Shown piece after piece: positions 17,109-24,583 of a stretch of DNA of 64,000 bases. Position numbers and translations under genes: made by a program. The notes below the pieces were generated by a model. The model saw nothing but the letters and a program-made list of their open reading frames with translations. It had not been told where the DNA came from and made no database searches. Each line of letters begins with the position of its first letter. Positions within the stretch are counted from its first letter, which is position 1. Source of the DNA: an uncultured Blautia sp. (GTDB lineage: Bacteria > Bacillota > Clostridia > Lachnospirales > Lachnospiraceae); NCBI GenBank assembly GCA_900543715.1, contig UQSX01000009.1, positions 1-64,000 of the forward strand, given 5' to 3'.

Positions 17109-18321
17109 AATTCCTGTCAGCAGAAGAAAAGAATTCTTTCTGTCGCTTTCCATCATCTTAGTTGGAAATACCCTTGGCCTGGGAATGTATATACAGGAAA
17201 GCCGATCTTCTTATACCCAGTCCCTGCCGAGAAAAGGCTTCGGGGAAGGAACATATGAAGAAACCCTAAAAGTATACACTGAAAAAGGTTCTGACGAGAT
17301 ACAGATAACCGTTGCGGAACAGAAGTATTCTCAGGAACAGATAGAGGATAACCTCGCAGAAGCCTACACCTTTCTATCCCAATGGTTTCAAAAAAATATT
17401 TCCGGCTCTGACGGTATCCGTAAAAACCTCATTTTCCCTTCTGAATTATCCGATAATCCTGCTCAATTTTTCTGGAGTACAGATGCCCCTGATCTTCTTT
17501 CCTGGGATGGGGAATTAGGCGAAGAAATTCCTGAAGAAGGCAGCCTGGTCACTCTCCGGTGCGTCCTTTCTATAGGAGAAAATGAACTGGTGTGGTCAGA
17601 AACGGCAACAGTCTTCCCACCTTCCCTTTCCCATAGTGATCTGCTGGGAAAAAATATTCAGCAGAAGGCTGAGGAAATCAGTGACCAAACAGGGAACGAT
17701 TTACTCCTGCCCTCTGAAGTCCAGGGTACGAAACTGACCTATCAGCGCATGGAAAGCAGGGACAGCTGGATGATCTGTATCTTATCTCTGCTGCTGGGTC
17801 TTGGCATTTTTCCTCTGGCTAAGGAGAAAGAAAAACAAGCCCAGGCAAAGCGCTTCAGACAAATGCAGCGGGATTATCCGGATATTATCCAAAAACTGAT
17901 CCTTTTTCTCAAAGCCGGTCTCAGTATCCAAAAGTCTGTGGAAAAACTGGCTGCAGATTATCTGAACAGGAAAAATCTTGCCCTTACAGGGACCCGGTAT
18001 GCCTATGAAGAACTCGTCAAAACCTGTCATGAAATGGAAAAAGGAATCTACGAAAAAGATGCTTATGAACGATTTGGAAAACGATGTGGTCTTGCAGAAT
18101 ATAAGATTCTGTCTGTTCTGCTGGTGCAAAATTTAAGAAAAGGGAACCAAAGTATCCTGGAACTTTTAGAAAGAGAAGCTGTTTCTGCCGGTGAGGAAAG
18201 GCTCAGAAGGGCGAAAATACAGGGAGAAGAAGCCGCTACCAAACTTCTGCTGCCTATGATCCTGCAGCTTTTAGTCGTTCTCATTATACTAATGGTTCCC
18301 GCATTTATAAATTTCTTTTAG
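17098..18321 (+). CDS. TadC-like platform protein with a large inserted outer domain
   Basis: 407 residues from TTG 17098 (GGTGG 5 bases upstream, overlapping the TadB stop). The first helix (FFLSLSIILVGNTLGLGMYI) is followed by about 200 residues predicted outside the cell. These are rich in Glu/Ser/Gln and contain YSQEQIEDNLAEAYTFLSQW and a beta-like stretch before helix 2 (SWMICILSLLLGLGIFPLA, near 230). Then comes a T2SSF half with RDYPDIIQKLILFLKAGLSI and a last helix (LLLPMILQLLVVLIILMVPAF). Typical TadC proteins are about 300 residues without such an ectodomain. It could touch the nascent pilus or cell wall; no known domain was recognised. Confidence 0.82.
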   Translation: MKFKIPVSRRKEFFLSLSIILVGNTLGLGMYIQESRSSYTQSLPRKGFGEGTYEETLKVYTEKGSDEIQITVAEQKYSQEQIEDNLAEAYTFLSQWFQKNISGSDGIRKNLIFPSELSDNPAQFFWSTDAPDLLSWDGELGEEIPEEGSLVTLRCVLSIGENELVWSETATVFPPSLSHSDLLGKNIQQKAEEISDQTGNDLLLPSEVQGTKLTYQRMESRDSWMICILSLLLGLGIFPLAKEKEKQAQAKRFRQMQRDYPDIIQKLILFLKAGLSIQKSVEKLAADYLNRKNLALTGTRYAYEELVKTCHEMEKGIYEKDAYERFGKRCGLAEYKILSVLLVQNLRKGNQSILELLEREAVSAGEERLRRAKIQGEEAATKLLLPMILQLLVVLIILMVPAFINFF

Positions 18322-18349
18322 CCCCGAAGTGAGAGGAGGTGGCAACATT

Positions 18350-18517
18350 ATGATGCTTCTGAGAGAATTATGGAAGGAAGAAGATGCCGTAGGCGTTGTA
18401 GAAATTATCTTAATATTGGTGGTTTTGATCGGTCTGGTAATTATATTTAAAGAACAGCTCACCAGTCTTGTAGAAAATATTCTTTCAAAGATCACCAGCC
18501 AAAGCAACAGTATATAA
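18350..18517 (+). CDS. Flp1-type pilin
   Basis: 55 residues from ATG 18350 (GAGGAGGTGG upstream; ATG 18353 equally possible). The charged leader MMLLRELWKEEDA is followed by VGVVEIILILVVLIGLVIIF and a short helical tail, as in Flp1-like putative pilins. With cleavage after Ala, Glu falls at +5, as pilins require, but the -1 residue is Ala where Gly is usual. It is the likely major subunit of the pilus. Confidence 0.85.
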   Translation: MMLLRELWKEEDAVGVVEIILILVVLIGLVIIFKEQLTSLVENILSKITSQSNSI

Positions 18518-18563
18518 CGTGCTTTTCGCCGAAATTTTGCAGTGGTAGGGGGTGAGCAGAATT

Positions 18564-19934
18564 ATGAAATCTAAAGGAAGCATGACCTGTACTATGTGCC
18601 TGCTGCTTCTGGTAATTATTTCTCTTCTGGGGGCATGTATCCGCTCTTCCAGAATTTCTGTGGGCAGAGTACAGGCTGTAAATGCCATGGATACTGCCAT
18701 GTATTCTCTATTTTCCCAGTATGACCGGGATCTTCTGACCGATTATCATCTTTTCTTTCTTGACGGCAGCTATGGAAAAGGTTCTCTCAATCTCGCACAG
18801 GTTCTTGCGGAAGCTGAAGCCTTCACTCTGCCTGTCCTATCCTCTGGACTGGCCCCCTGCCGCCTGGAATCCTGCGGAGTCAACGGCTTTCGGCTGGCTT
18901 CTGATAACAGCGGTGAAGCTGTTAGGGCCCAGATTATCCGCTATATGAAGGACAATTTAGGAAGTAAAGGAATACAGCTTATAAGAAATCAGCTTACTCG
19001 TAATAAAACGGCAATGGAAAAGCAGGAAATGATTCAGGAAGGTGGATTGGAAGAAGCTCCTATTAACCAGGAAGCCCCTATGGCAGAAATATCGGAAACT
19101 AATAATCCTCTGGAGATCATAGAAAACATACGCAGCCATGGTTTTCTCGGCCTGGTACTGCCGGATGGGCATCAGCTGTCCGAAAAATCTCTGGACCTCC
19201 AGTCTCTTCTTTCCAGGAGGGAGCTGTCCCATGGGTTTGGAGCACTTCCCTTATCTCAGGCAGACGGGTCCGCAGCTGATAAACTTCTGCTGCAGGAATA
19301 TATTCTGGATAATCTCAGTTATTATACCCAGAGCAGTCACAGCGGGAAACTTGACTACCAGGCAGAATATATCCTGGGCGGCAAAGACAGTGATCAGGAA
19401 AATCTCCGATATGTGGTAAACCGTCTTTTACTTATAAGAGAGACCTCTAACATCGCTTTTCTATATACAAATCCTCAGAAACGGGCGGAACTCCAGGCCT
19501 GTGCCTCTGCTCTTTCTTTGCTGCTCCTGATTCCCGAAGGAATGGCTCTCGTTCAGGGTATACTGGCAGCGGGCTGGGCCTATATAGAAAGTATCTGTGA
19601 TGTAAAGATCCTTCTTTCCGGCGGAAAAGTCCCTCTGACTAAAGACAGTGCTTCCTGGAAGACACAATTAAATCATCTCAGTACAGAAGCCTCTTCTTCC
19701 GGTTCTTTTGGCCTGGACTATCGTGAATATTTATTTCTGCTCCTCTCTTTCTCTTCAGCAGATACATTGACTCTGCGCTGTATGGATATGATTGAGCAAA
19801 ATATCCGATCTATAGAAGGAAGAGAATCTTTTTCTTTTGACGCCTGTCTGGACGCGCTCTCTTTAAATTTTCTGATCTCCGGCCCCGAGGAACAGCAATG
19901 GCAGGGAGAACGTTTTTATACTTATGATATGTAG
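18564..19934 (+). CDS. DUF5702 pilus-associated protein with prepilin-like N-terminus
   Basis: 456 residues from ATG 18564 (GGGGGTGA 8 bases upstream; GTG 18552 is in frame). The start MKSKGSMTCTMCLLLLVIISLL has a KGS pseudopilin-like junction and one membrane helix, but Thr rather than Glu at +5. The long outside part starts ISVGRVQAVNAMDTAMYSLFSQYDRDLLTDY, the DUF5702 pattern found in Firmicutes Tad loci. A second hydrophobic stretch lies near 325-345 (ALSLLLLIPEGMALVQGILA). Function is unknown; it is perhaps a large minor pilin or TadG-like assembly protein. Confidence 0.82.
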   Translation: MKSKGSMTCTMCLLLLVIISLLGACIRSSRISVGRVQAVNAMDTAMYSLFSQYDRDLLTDYHLFFLDGSYGKGSLNLAQVLAEAEAFTLPVLSSGLAPCRLESCGVNGFRLASDNSGEAVRAQIIRYMKDNLGSKGIQLIRNQLTRNKTAMEKQEMIQEGGLEEAPINQEAPMAEISETNNPLEIIENIRSHGFLGLVLPDGHQLSEKSLDLQSLLSRRELSHGFGALPLSQADGSAADKLLLQEYILDNLSYYTQSSHSGKLDYQAEYILGGKDSDQENLRYVVNRLLLIRETSNIAFLYTNPQKRAELQACASALSLLLLIPEGMALVQGILAAGWAYIESICDVKILLSGGKVPLTKDSASWKTQLNHLSTEASSSGSFGLDYREYLFLLLSFSSADTLTLRCMDMIEQNIRSIEGRESFSFDACLDALSLNFLISGPEEQQWQGERFYTYDM

Positions 19935-19950
19935 AACAAGGAGGCAGAAC

Positions 19951-20781
19951 ATGGGAGTATTGTCTGCAGCACAAAATCATAGAAGAAAGGAGGATGGCTC
20001 TCTTCGGTATAAAGGAAGCCTGACTGTAGAAAGTGCTTTTGTACTTCCTCTCTTTTTTTTCTTAATTACCATCCTTACATGTGCTTTGGATTTGTACCGA
20101 ATCAGCACCTTGATCCAGACTTCTCTGTGTGAAGGTGCAAAAGAATTAGGAATGTATGCCTACTGTACAGAAGAAGACAGTTCTTCTCCGGTAGGGGCTG
20201 TAACGGATGTAGTCTGTACCGCCTATGGCACAAAAAAAGTGCGGGAGGTTCTGAATGGAGAAAACCTTCTTGGTATTCAGGGCGGAATAAACGGAATCTA
20301 CCTTCTCGGTTCAGGCTTTCAAAATGGGACAGTTACTCTGAAAGCCTCCTTTTTCTACTCTGGACCCGGAGAAATTTTTCGGATTTTTCCTATAAAACTT
20401 CAGCTCGTGGGACAGGCACAGGCCTGGACAGGTTATAATGGATCTCTTCATTCTGCCGGCTCTTCAGAAGATTTAGTCTACATCAGCCAATGGGAAAGTG
20501 TTTATCATACTTCTCAGGAATGTACGCATCTGGAGCTTTCTATAAACAGAGTATCCAAAAACAGCGCTAAGGAACATTTGAATCAGTACGGCGGGCATTA
20601 CTATCCCTGCGAAAAATGTATGAAAAATGACAACGGAGAAAATTTCGTATATATCACTAAAACGGGCAGCCGTTATCACAGCAGTCGAAACTGCGGAGGA
20701 CTGACCAGGACAGTTACTGCTGTCAGAAAATCTGATATAGGAGGTCTGAGGCTTTGCAGCAGGTGTTCCGGTCATCATTAA
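19951..20781 (+). CDS. TadE-like pseudopilin with two C-terminal Cys/His repeats
   Basis: 276 residues from ATG 19951, preceded by AAGGAGG. The N-terminus YKGSLTVESAFVLPLFFF is a TadE junction: cleavage after Gly gives Glu at +5. After a pilin-like body to about residue 175 there are two copies of a Cys/His pattern. These are VYIxxxxxxYHxxxxCxxL...YYPCEKC (about 178-222) and VYIxxxxxxYHxxxxCxxL...RLCSRC (about 231-274). Each could bind a metal or make disulfides. Such tails are not part of the basic TadE fold. Confidence 0.85.
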   Translation: MGVLSAAQNHRRKEDGSLRYKGSLTVESAFVLPLFFFLITILTCALDLYRISTLIQTSLCEGAKELGMYAYCTEEDSSSPVGAVTDVVCTAYGTKKVREVLNGENLLGIQGGINGIYLLGSGFQNGTVTLKASFFYSGPGEIFRIFPIKLQLVGQAQAWTGYNGSLHSAGSSEDLVYISQWESVYHTSQECTHLELSINRVSKNSAKEHLNQYGGHYYPCEKCMKNDNGENFVYITKTGSRYHSSRNCGGLTRTVTAVRKSDIGGLRLCSRCSGHH

Positions 20782-20795
20782 AAAGAGGTGATCAC

Positions 20796-21239
20796 TTGAA
20801 TTCAAGATGGATAATAAATATAGCAATGCTCTTTATTTGCGGCATACAGGATTTCAAAGAAAGAGAAATCTCACTTTGGAAGATAAAACTATATGGCATT
20901 CTGGCGCTGGCCGTAAGCATATGGGATCTGTTTTCTCTAAATGATGACCGTCTCCTTCTTATGGGAAAACTTCTCTCTGGTCTGATCCCCGGCTTTTTTC
21001 TTCTTCTATTAGCAAAAGCCTCCAAAGAAGCTGTGGGATATGGAGATGGGTGGATACTGCTGTTCATCGGCTTATCCATGGGATTCTGGGAATGCCTGAG
21101 CGTACTGTTGATAGGTCTGTTGGGTATATTTCTCACTGCGGTTTTCACAGCAATACTTTTAGGCAGAAAAAAAGAAATGCGGATTCCTTTCATCCCCTTT
21201 TTGTTTATTGGAATGGCAGGTGGATATTTTTGGATGTAA
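20796..21239 (+). CDS. Prepilin peptidase, A24 family, second copy
   Basis: 147 residues from TTG 20796, after AAGAGGTGATCAC. A short membrane enzyme with the two aspartates in CGIQDFKEREISLWKI near 13-28 and GYGDGWILLFIGLSMG near 81-96, and helices in between. It differs clearly from the first copy (GGGD versus GYGDG), so it is not a recent duplication. The two may serve different substrates, e.g. Flp1 versus the TadE-like proteins on either side of this gene. Confidence 0.85.
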   Translation: MNSRWIINIAMLFICGIQDFKEREISLWKIKLYGILALAVSIWDLFSLNDDRLLLMGKLLSGLIPGFFLLLLAKASKEAVGYGDGWILLFIGLSMGFWECLSVLLIGLLGIFLTAVFTAILLGRKKEMRIPFIPFLFIGMAGGYFWM

Positions 21240-21655
21240 AAACGAGTTTAAAAAAATGCAAAGGCAGTTACACGGTAGAGATGGCCATGCTTTCTGGGAT
21301 CTGGCTATTGGTCATCTTTTCCTCTCTTTTCCTTATAACAGGGACCTACAGCAGGATACGCGATACTGCTTCCCTGACAGAGGCTGCGGTATATGGCAGT
21401 TCTTCCTCTGTATACAAATCCGGAGACGGTGTCCAGCAGGCCACTCAGAGGCTTCAGAACAGAGCCGATTATTTTTCTGTTTCCGGAAGCAAAAGAGAGA
21501 TTACAGCCAGTTTTTCTCATACGATAAAAATTCCTTTTGGAAATCTTAAATGGCAGCAGACGGAAACTTTAAAAAGCAAGGTCATACGCCCGGTATTATT
21601 TATTGAAAAAGTAGAAAAGGCAAGAAATTTAAGAGATACTATAGCAAATCCCTGA
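21230..21655 (+). CDS. Second TadE-like pseudopilin
   Basis: 141 residues if the start is TTG 21230, inside the end of the peptidase gene with AGGTGG about 5 bases ahead. No better start was seen; the open frame extends further upstream without a site. CKGSYTVEMAMLSGIWLLVIF carries the G-x4-E pseudopilin junction and one helix. The rest is a short outside domain with Ser/Arg-rich strands. It is likely a minor pilus component. Confidence 0.78.
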   Translation: MDVKTSLKKCKGSYTVEMAMLSGIWLLVIFSSLFLITGTYSRIRDTASLTEAAVYGSSSSVYKSGDGVQQATQRLQNRADYFSVSGSKREITASFSHTIKIPFGNLKWQQTETLKSKVIRPVLFIEKVEKARNLRDTIANP

Positions 21656-21668
21656 ATGAGGAGTGTGA

Positions 21669-23069
21669 TTGATTATGGAGGCAGGCTACAAAAGAAGCCG
21701 AGGCAGCAGCTATCTGCTCCTCTCTGAAAATCCACAGAAAGCCGCTCTGCATTATCAAAAAACAATTTTTCTTGAAAATACCATTCCCGGTCTGCTCTCC
21801 TGCAAGGTCCAGAGACTCGATGGCGAGGAATCTTTTCACTATGATATCACCGGCTGCCAATCTTTGAAAAATCTTTTTAGCAAGGAAAAATTATCCAGAA
21901 AAGACTTAGAAGAAATTTTCCAAAGCTGGATAAAGGTTTGTGAAATCCTGGATGAATATCTTCTGGACACAGATTTTCTCTTACTGGATCCTTCTTATTT
22001 ATATAGAAATACTCAAACCGGAAATTATTTCTTTATCTGGTTTCCTTTTCATCTGCAAGAACAAGAGGCCGGGAAAGAGCTTCTGTCCCTGTCTGAATAC
22101 TTTCTCCCCAGAATTGATCATAAAGATAAATCTGCCATAGCCTTGGGTTATGGTGTATACAAAGAGGCTGTGGCGGGAAATATCCGGCCTGACATAATAA
22201 AGGCCCTCTTATACGATCCTAAGCCTCCGGAAGAAAAAGCAGACGGATTCCAAGAAAAGGAAAGCCTGCAGTTTTCTGCAGAAGAATGTCAGGAAATGGA
22301 AGCCCAGAAAAAAGCAAGGCAGAAAATATTAGATGATTTTTATAAAGAGGAAGAGGATGAAGATTCTTCCGGCTATGGGATCATCGTCGGAATAGGCATT
22401 TCCCTGTTTTGTATTCTGGTCTTTCTTATATGGCATTTCCGCCTTCTCTCTCCTCTTCAGTTATTTATTCTGTCAGGCTGTTTACTGCTATTGGCCGGGC
22501 TTGGGATTCTTATCTGGTATTTACGTTCCAGGAAAAAAACGCCCTCAGTTCCTTCCCCCCAAAAGTCCTCGTTCCAAGAACAGGATGCCGGACAGGTATG
22601 CTCTGAGAATGCTTCCGGCAAAGAAGAATCCGAAATTTCCACTTTCTGCAGTTTTCTATCATCTGAAGGAGAAAAAGATCTGCAAAAAGTGCAGCCTGCA
22701 GAATCACTCACTGTTCTTTTAGACGAAAATCCATCTCTCTGCCCCGTACTTGCCGGACTTGGGAAAAACTCTGACAAAGTTTTCCCTCTGGAAAGAGATA
22801 CAACCATAATTGGGAAATGGGCTGCTTCTGCAGACATCTGTTTAGATATCCCCACTGTCAGCAGAATACACGCGAAGATCATACGAGAAGGAGAGAATTG
22901 TTATATTATAGACCTGAATTCTAAAAATGGCACCTGGGTAAATGGTGTTCCCCTGAATCCTGAAGAAAAAACAACCCTAAAAAGAAATGATATTATTTGT
23001 TTTGCAAGAGAAGAATTCCGCTATACTGCACCAGATCTTCCGCATTCAGATAATGCCGCTGAAAATTAG
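21669..23069 (+). CDS. DUF6382-type protein with two membrane helices and a C-terminal FHA domain
   Basis: 466 residues. TTG 21669 is 5 bases after GAGGAG; ATG 21675 is an alternative. The N-terminal ~200 residues (SSYLLLSENPQ; LLDTDFLLLDPSYLY) form the cytoplasmic domain found in Firmicutes Tad loci as DUF6382. An acidic linker follows, then two helices (YGIIVGIGISLFCILVFLIW; FILSGCLLLLAGLGILIWYL, about 237-285), a second linker, and a forkhead-associated domain (about 375-455) with TIIGKW, SRIHAKI and NSKNGTWVNG. FHA domains bind phosphothreonine, so a Ser/Thr kinase elsewhere may signal to the pilus machine. It is the last gene of the operon. Confidence 0.87.
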   Translation: MIMEAGYKRSRGSSYLLLSENPQKAALHYQKTIFLENTIPGLLSCKVQRLDGEESFHYDITGCQSLKNLFSKEKLSRKDLEEIFQSWIKVCEILDEYLLDTDFLLLDPSYLYRNTQTGNYFFIWFPFHLQEQEAGKELLSLSEYFLPRIDHKDKSAIALGYGVYKEAVAGNIRPDIIKALLYDPKPPEEKADGFQEKESLQFSAEECQEMEAQKKARQKILDDFYKEEEDEDSSGYGIIVGIGISLFCILVFLIWHFRLLSPLQLFILSGCLLLLAGLGILIWYLRSRKKTPSVPSPQKSSFQEQDAGQVCSENASGKEESEISTFCSFLSSEGEKDLQKVQPAESLTVLLDENPSLCPVLAGLGKNSDKVFPLERDTTIIGKWAASADICLDIPTVSRIHAKIIREGENCYIIDLNSKNGTWVNGVPLNPEEKTTLKRNDIICFAREEFRYTAPDLPHSDNAAEN

Positions 23070-23072
23070 CGT

Positions 23073-23101
23073 TTGCAATACGACGGATTTTCAGTTAAAA
23101 T
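23073..23101 (+). promoter_or_regulatory. Promoter of the SGNH hydrolase gene
   Basis: TTGCAA, 17 bases, TAAAAT, directly after the FHA gene stop. Confidence 0.55.
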
Positions 23102-23149
23102 AGGGATTAGGAGTATGCGATCCCTTATGAGGGCAAAGAGGAGTATGTT

Positions 23150-23764
23150 ATGGGAATCATTGTGTTTTTAGGTGACAGTATTACAGATGCCAAAAGAAAA
23201 AACTCTCCCAACCAGTTGGGTTATGGATATGTAAATATGCTTGCAGAATCTGTAAAGGACTCTGATGCAAGCTGGAATATAGTAAATCGCGGTGTTGACG
23301 GTTATATAACTGAACGAGTAGCAAGGGGACTTCATCACGATTGTATTTCACTTCATCCTGATTACGTAAGTATTTTAGTGGGAATCAATGATATCGGCAT
23401 AATCGTCCAGTCTCAGGCTTCCTGGCAGGACAAATTATATCTTCTAGAGGACAGTATCCGTTCCTACCATGAGATGCTTTTTGACTTATCCAGAGAGACA
23501 AATGCAAAAGTAATTACCCTGGAACCTTTCGTCTTCCCTAAAGATGATAAATACCAGGATTGGATCCCATGGCAGAAAAAAATGTCAAAAAACATCTATA
23601 AGCTGGCCAAAAACTATGGTGCTTATTTTATTCCTACTCAGGAGCCTTTAAATCAGAAAATCGAAGAATTAGGATATGACGCTGTTACTACAGATGGAAT
23701 TCATCTTACCCAGCTTGGACACCGGTTCCTGGCTGATATTATAAAAAAGACTTTCCATCTTTAA
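23150..23764 (+). CDS. SGNH/GDSL-family hydrolase
   Basis: 204 residues, cytoplasmic (no signal peptide). The catalytic blocks are present: FLGDSITDA at 6-14 (nucleophile Ser), the Gly of NRGVDG near 46, GINDIG near 81-86 (Asn) and DGIHLTQLGH near 185-194 (Asp and His). It is probably an esterase acting on a lipid, acyl or acetyl ester; the substrate is unknown. Confidence 0.92.
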   Translation: MGIIVFLGDSITDAKRKNSPNQLGYGYVNMLAESVKDSDASWNIVNRGVDGYITERVARGLHHDCISLHPDYVSILVGINDIGIIVQSQASWQDKLYLLEDSIRSYHEMLFDLSRETNAKVITLEPFVFPKDDKYQDWIPWQKKMSKNIYKLAKNYGAYFIPTQEPLNQKIEELGYDAVTTDGIHLTQLGHRFLADIIKKTFHL

Positions 23765-23774
23765 GACCCCAGAC

Positions 23775-24263
23775 CTAGACTATGATATCTTCAAACTCTG
23801 CCCTTACTGCCTTACCGAGATCTTCCGGGTTTAGCTTTAAAGTGGTTCCTATACGTCCTCCGCTAACATAAATTTCCTCATAGTCCAAGGCGGAACGGTG
23901 GATAACCGTTGCATATTGTTTTTTCATGCCAAGGGGACTGCAGCCTCCTCTCACATATCCTGTCACATTGGTTATGTCTTTCACATGTATCATCTCTATG
24001 GATTTTTCTTTCAGTACTCTGGCTGCTTTTTTCAGGTCGATTTCCTCTGCAATAGGGATCACAAGGACATAGTAACCTTTGCTTTTTCCCTGAACGACCA
24101 GGGTTTTAAAGGACTGCTCTACAGGTGCTCCCGTCTTTTGGGCCGTATGAAGGCCATCAATAAATTCATCACATTCGTATTGTATTGTTTCATAAGGAAT
24201 CTTGTTCTTTTCTAAAATTCTCATAGCGTTTGTCTTAATTTCTTTTTCTTTATGTTTTCCCAT
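23775..24263 (-). CDS. YbaK/EbsC-family aminoacyl-tRNA deacylase
   Basis: 162 residues, close in length and pattern to Cys-tRNA(Pro) deacylase YbaK. VVQGKSKGYYVLVIP near 50, the conserved lysine segment DLKKAARVLKEKSIEMI, and GYVRGGCSPLGMKKQYATVI near 103-122, the family's signature around the active site. It removes cysteine wrongly attached to tRNA-Pro. It is convergent with the SGNH gene and only 10 bases apart. Confidence 0.93.
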   Translation of the reverse strand: MGKHKEKEIKTNAMRILEKNKIPYETIQYECDEFIDGLHTAQKTGAPVEQSFKTLVVQGKSKGYYVLVIPIAEEIDLKKAARVLKEKSIEMIHVKDITNVTGYVRGGCSPLGMKKQYATVIHRSALDYEEIYVSGGRIGTTLKLNPEDLGKAVRAEFEDIIV

Positions 24264-24327
24264 ATTCTTTTTCTCCTGTATATATTATCTTTTTTCGGAA
24301 ATCCTAATCTCAAAAGGAGGTAAGCTC

Positions 24328-24528
24328 ATGAAAGAAAAATTACTCTCTGGAGAAGATAAATACAATGTTGAGGCAACTTCTTCCAATGATTTAGATGGAT
24401 GTGGAACTACAGAGGCCACCGGGCTGATTCCTTCTCTCCCACAGTCTTTGGAACAGTTAGATTCCTATAAATCTATCCTTCCTTTTTCTCCGGATTGTAT
24501 CACCAGTCATGATTCTCAAAAATCCTGA
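24328..24528 (+). CDS. Small protein of unknown function
   Basis: 66 residues from ATG 24328, behind a near-perfect AAAAGGAGGTAAG site and followed by a terminator. It has a charged start MKEKLLSGEDKYNVEA, then GLIPSLPQSLEQLDSYKSI and a Pro/Cys-containing end, with no membrane helix or known motif. The strong ribosome binding site and own terminator argue that it is expressed. I do not recognise the family. Confidence 0.65.
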   Translation: MKEKLLSGEDKYNVEATSSNDLDGCGTTEATGLIPSLPQSLEQLDSYKSILPFSPDCITSHDSQKS

Positions 24529-24537
24529 TTATGAAAC

Positions 24538-24582
24538 AGAGGCTCTCCCGGAAAATATTTGTTTTTTCGGGAAAGCCTCCGT
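24538..24582. terminator. Bidirectional terminator between convergent genes
   Basis: AGAGGCTCTCCCG pairs with CGGGAAAGCCTC, followed by CGTTTTAC on the plus strand. The A/T-rich loop gives little T-tract on the minus strand, so the plus-strand role is better supported. Confidence 0.7.
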
Positions 24583-24583
24583 T

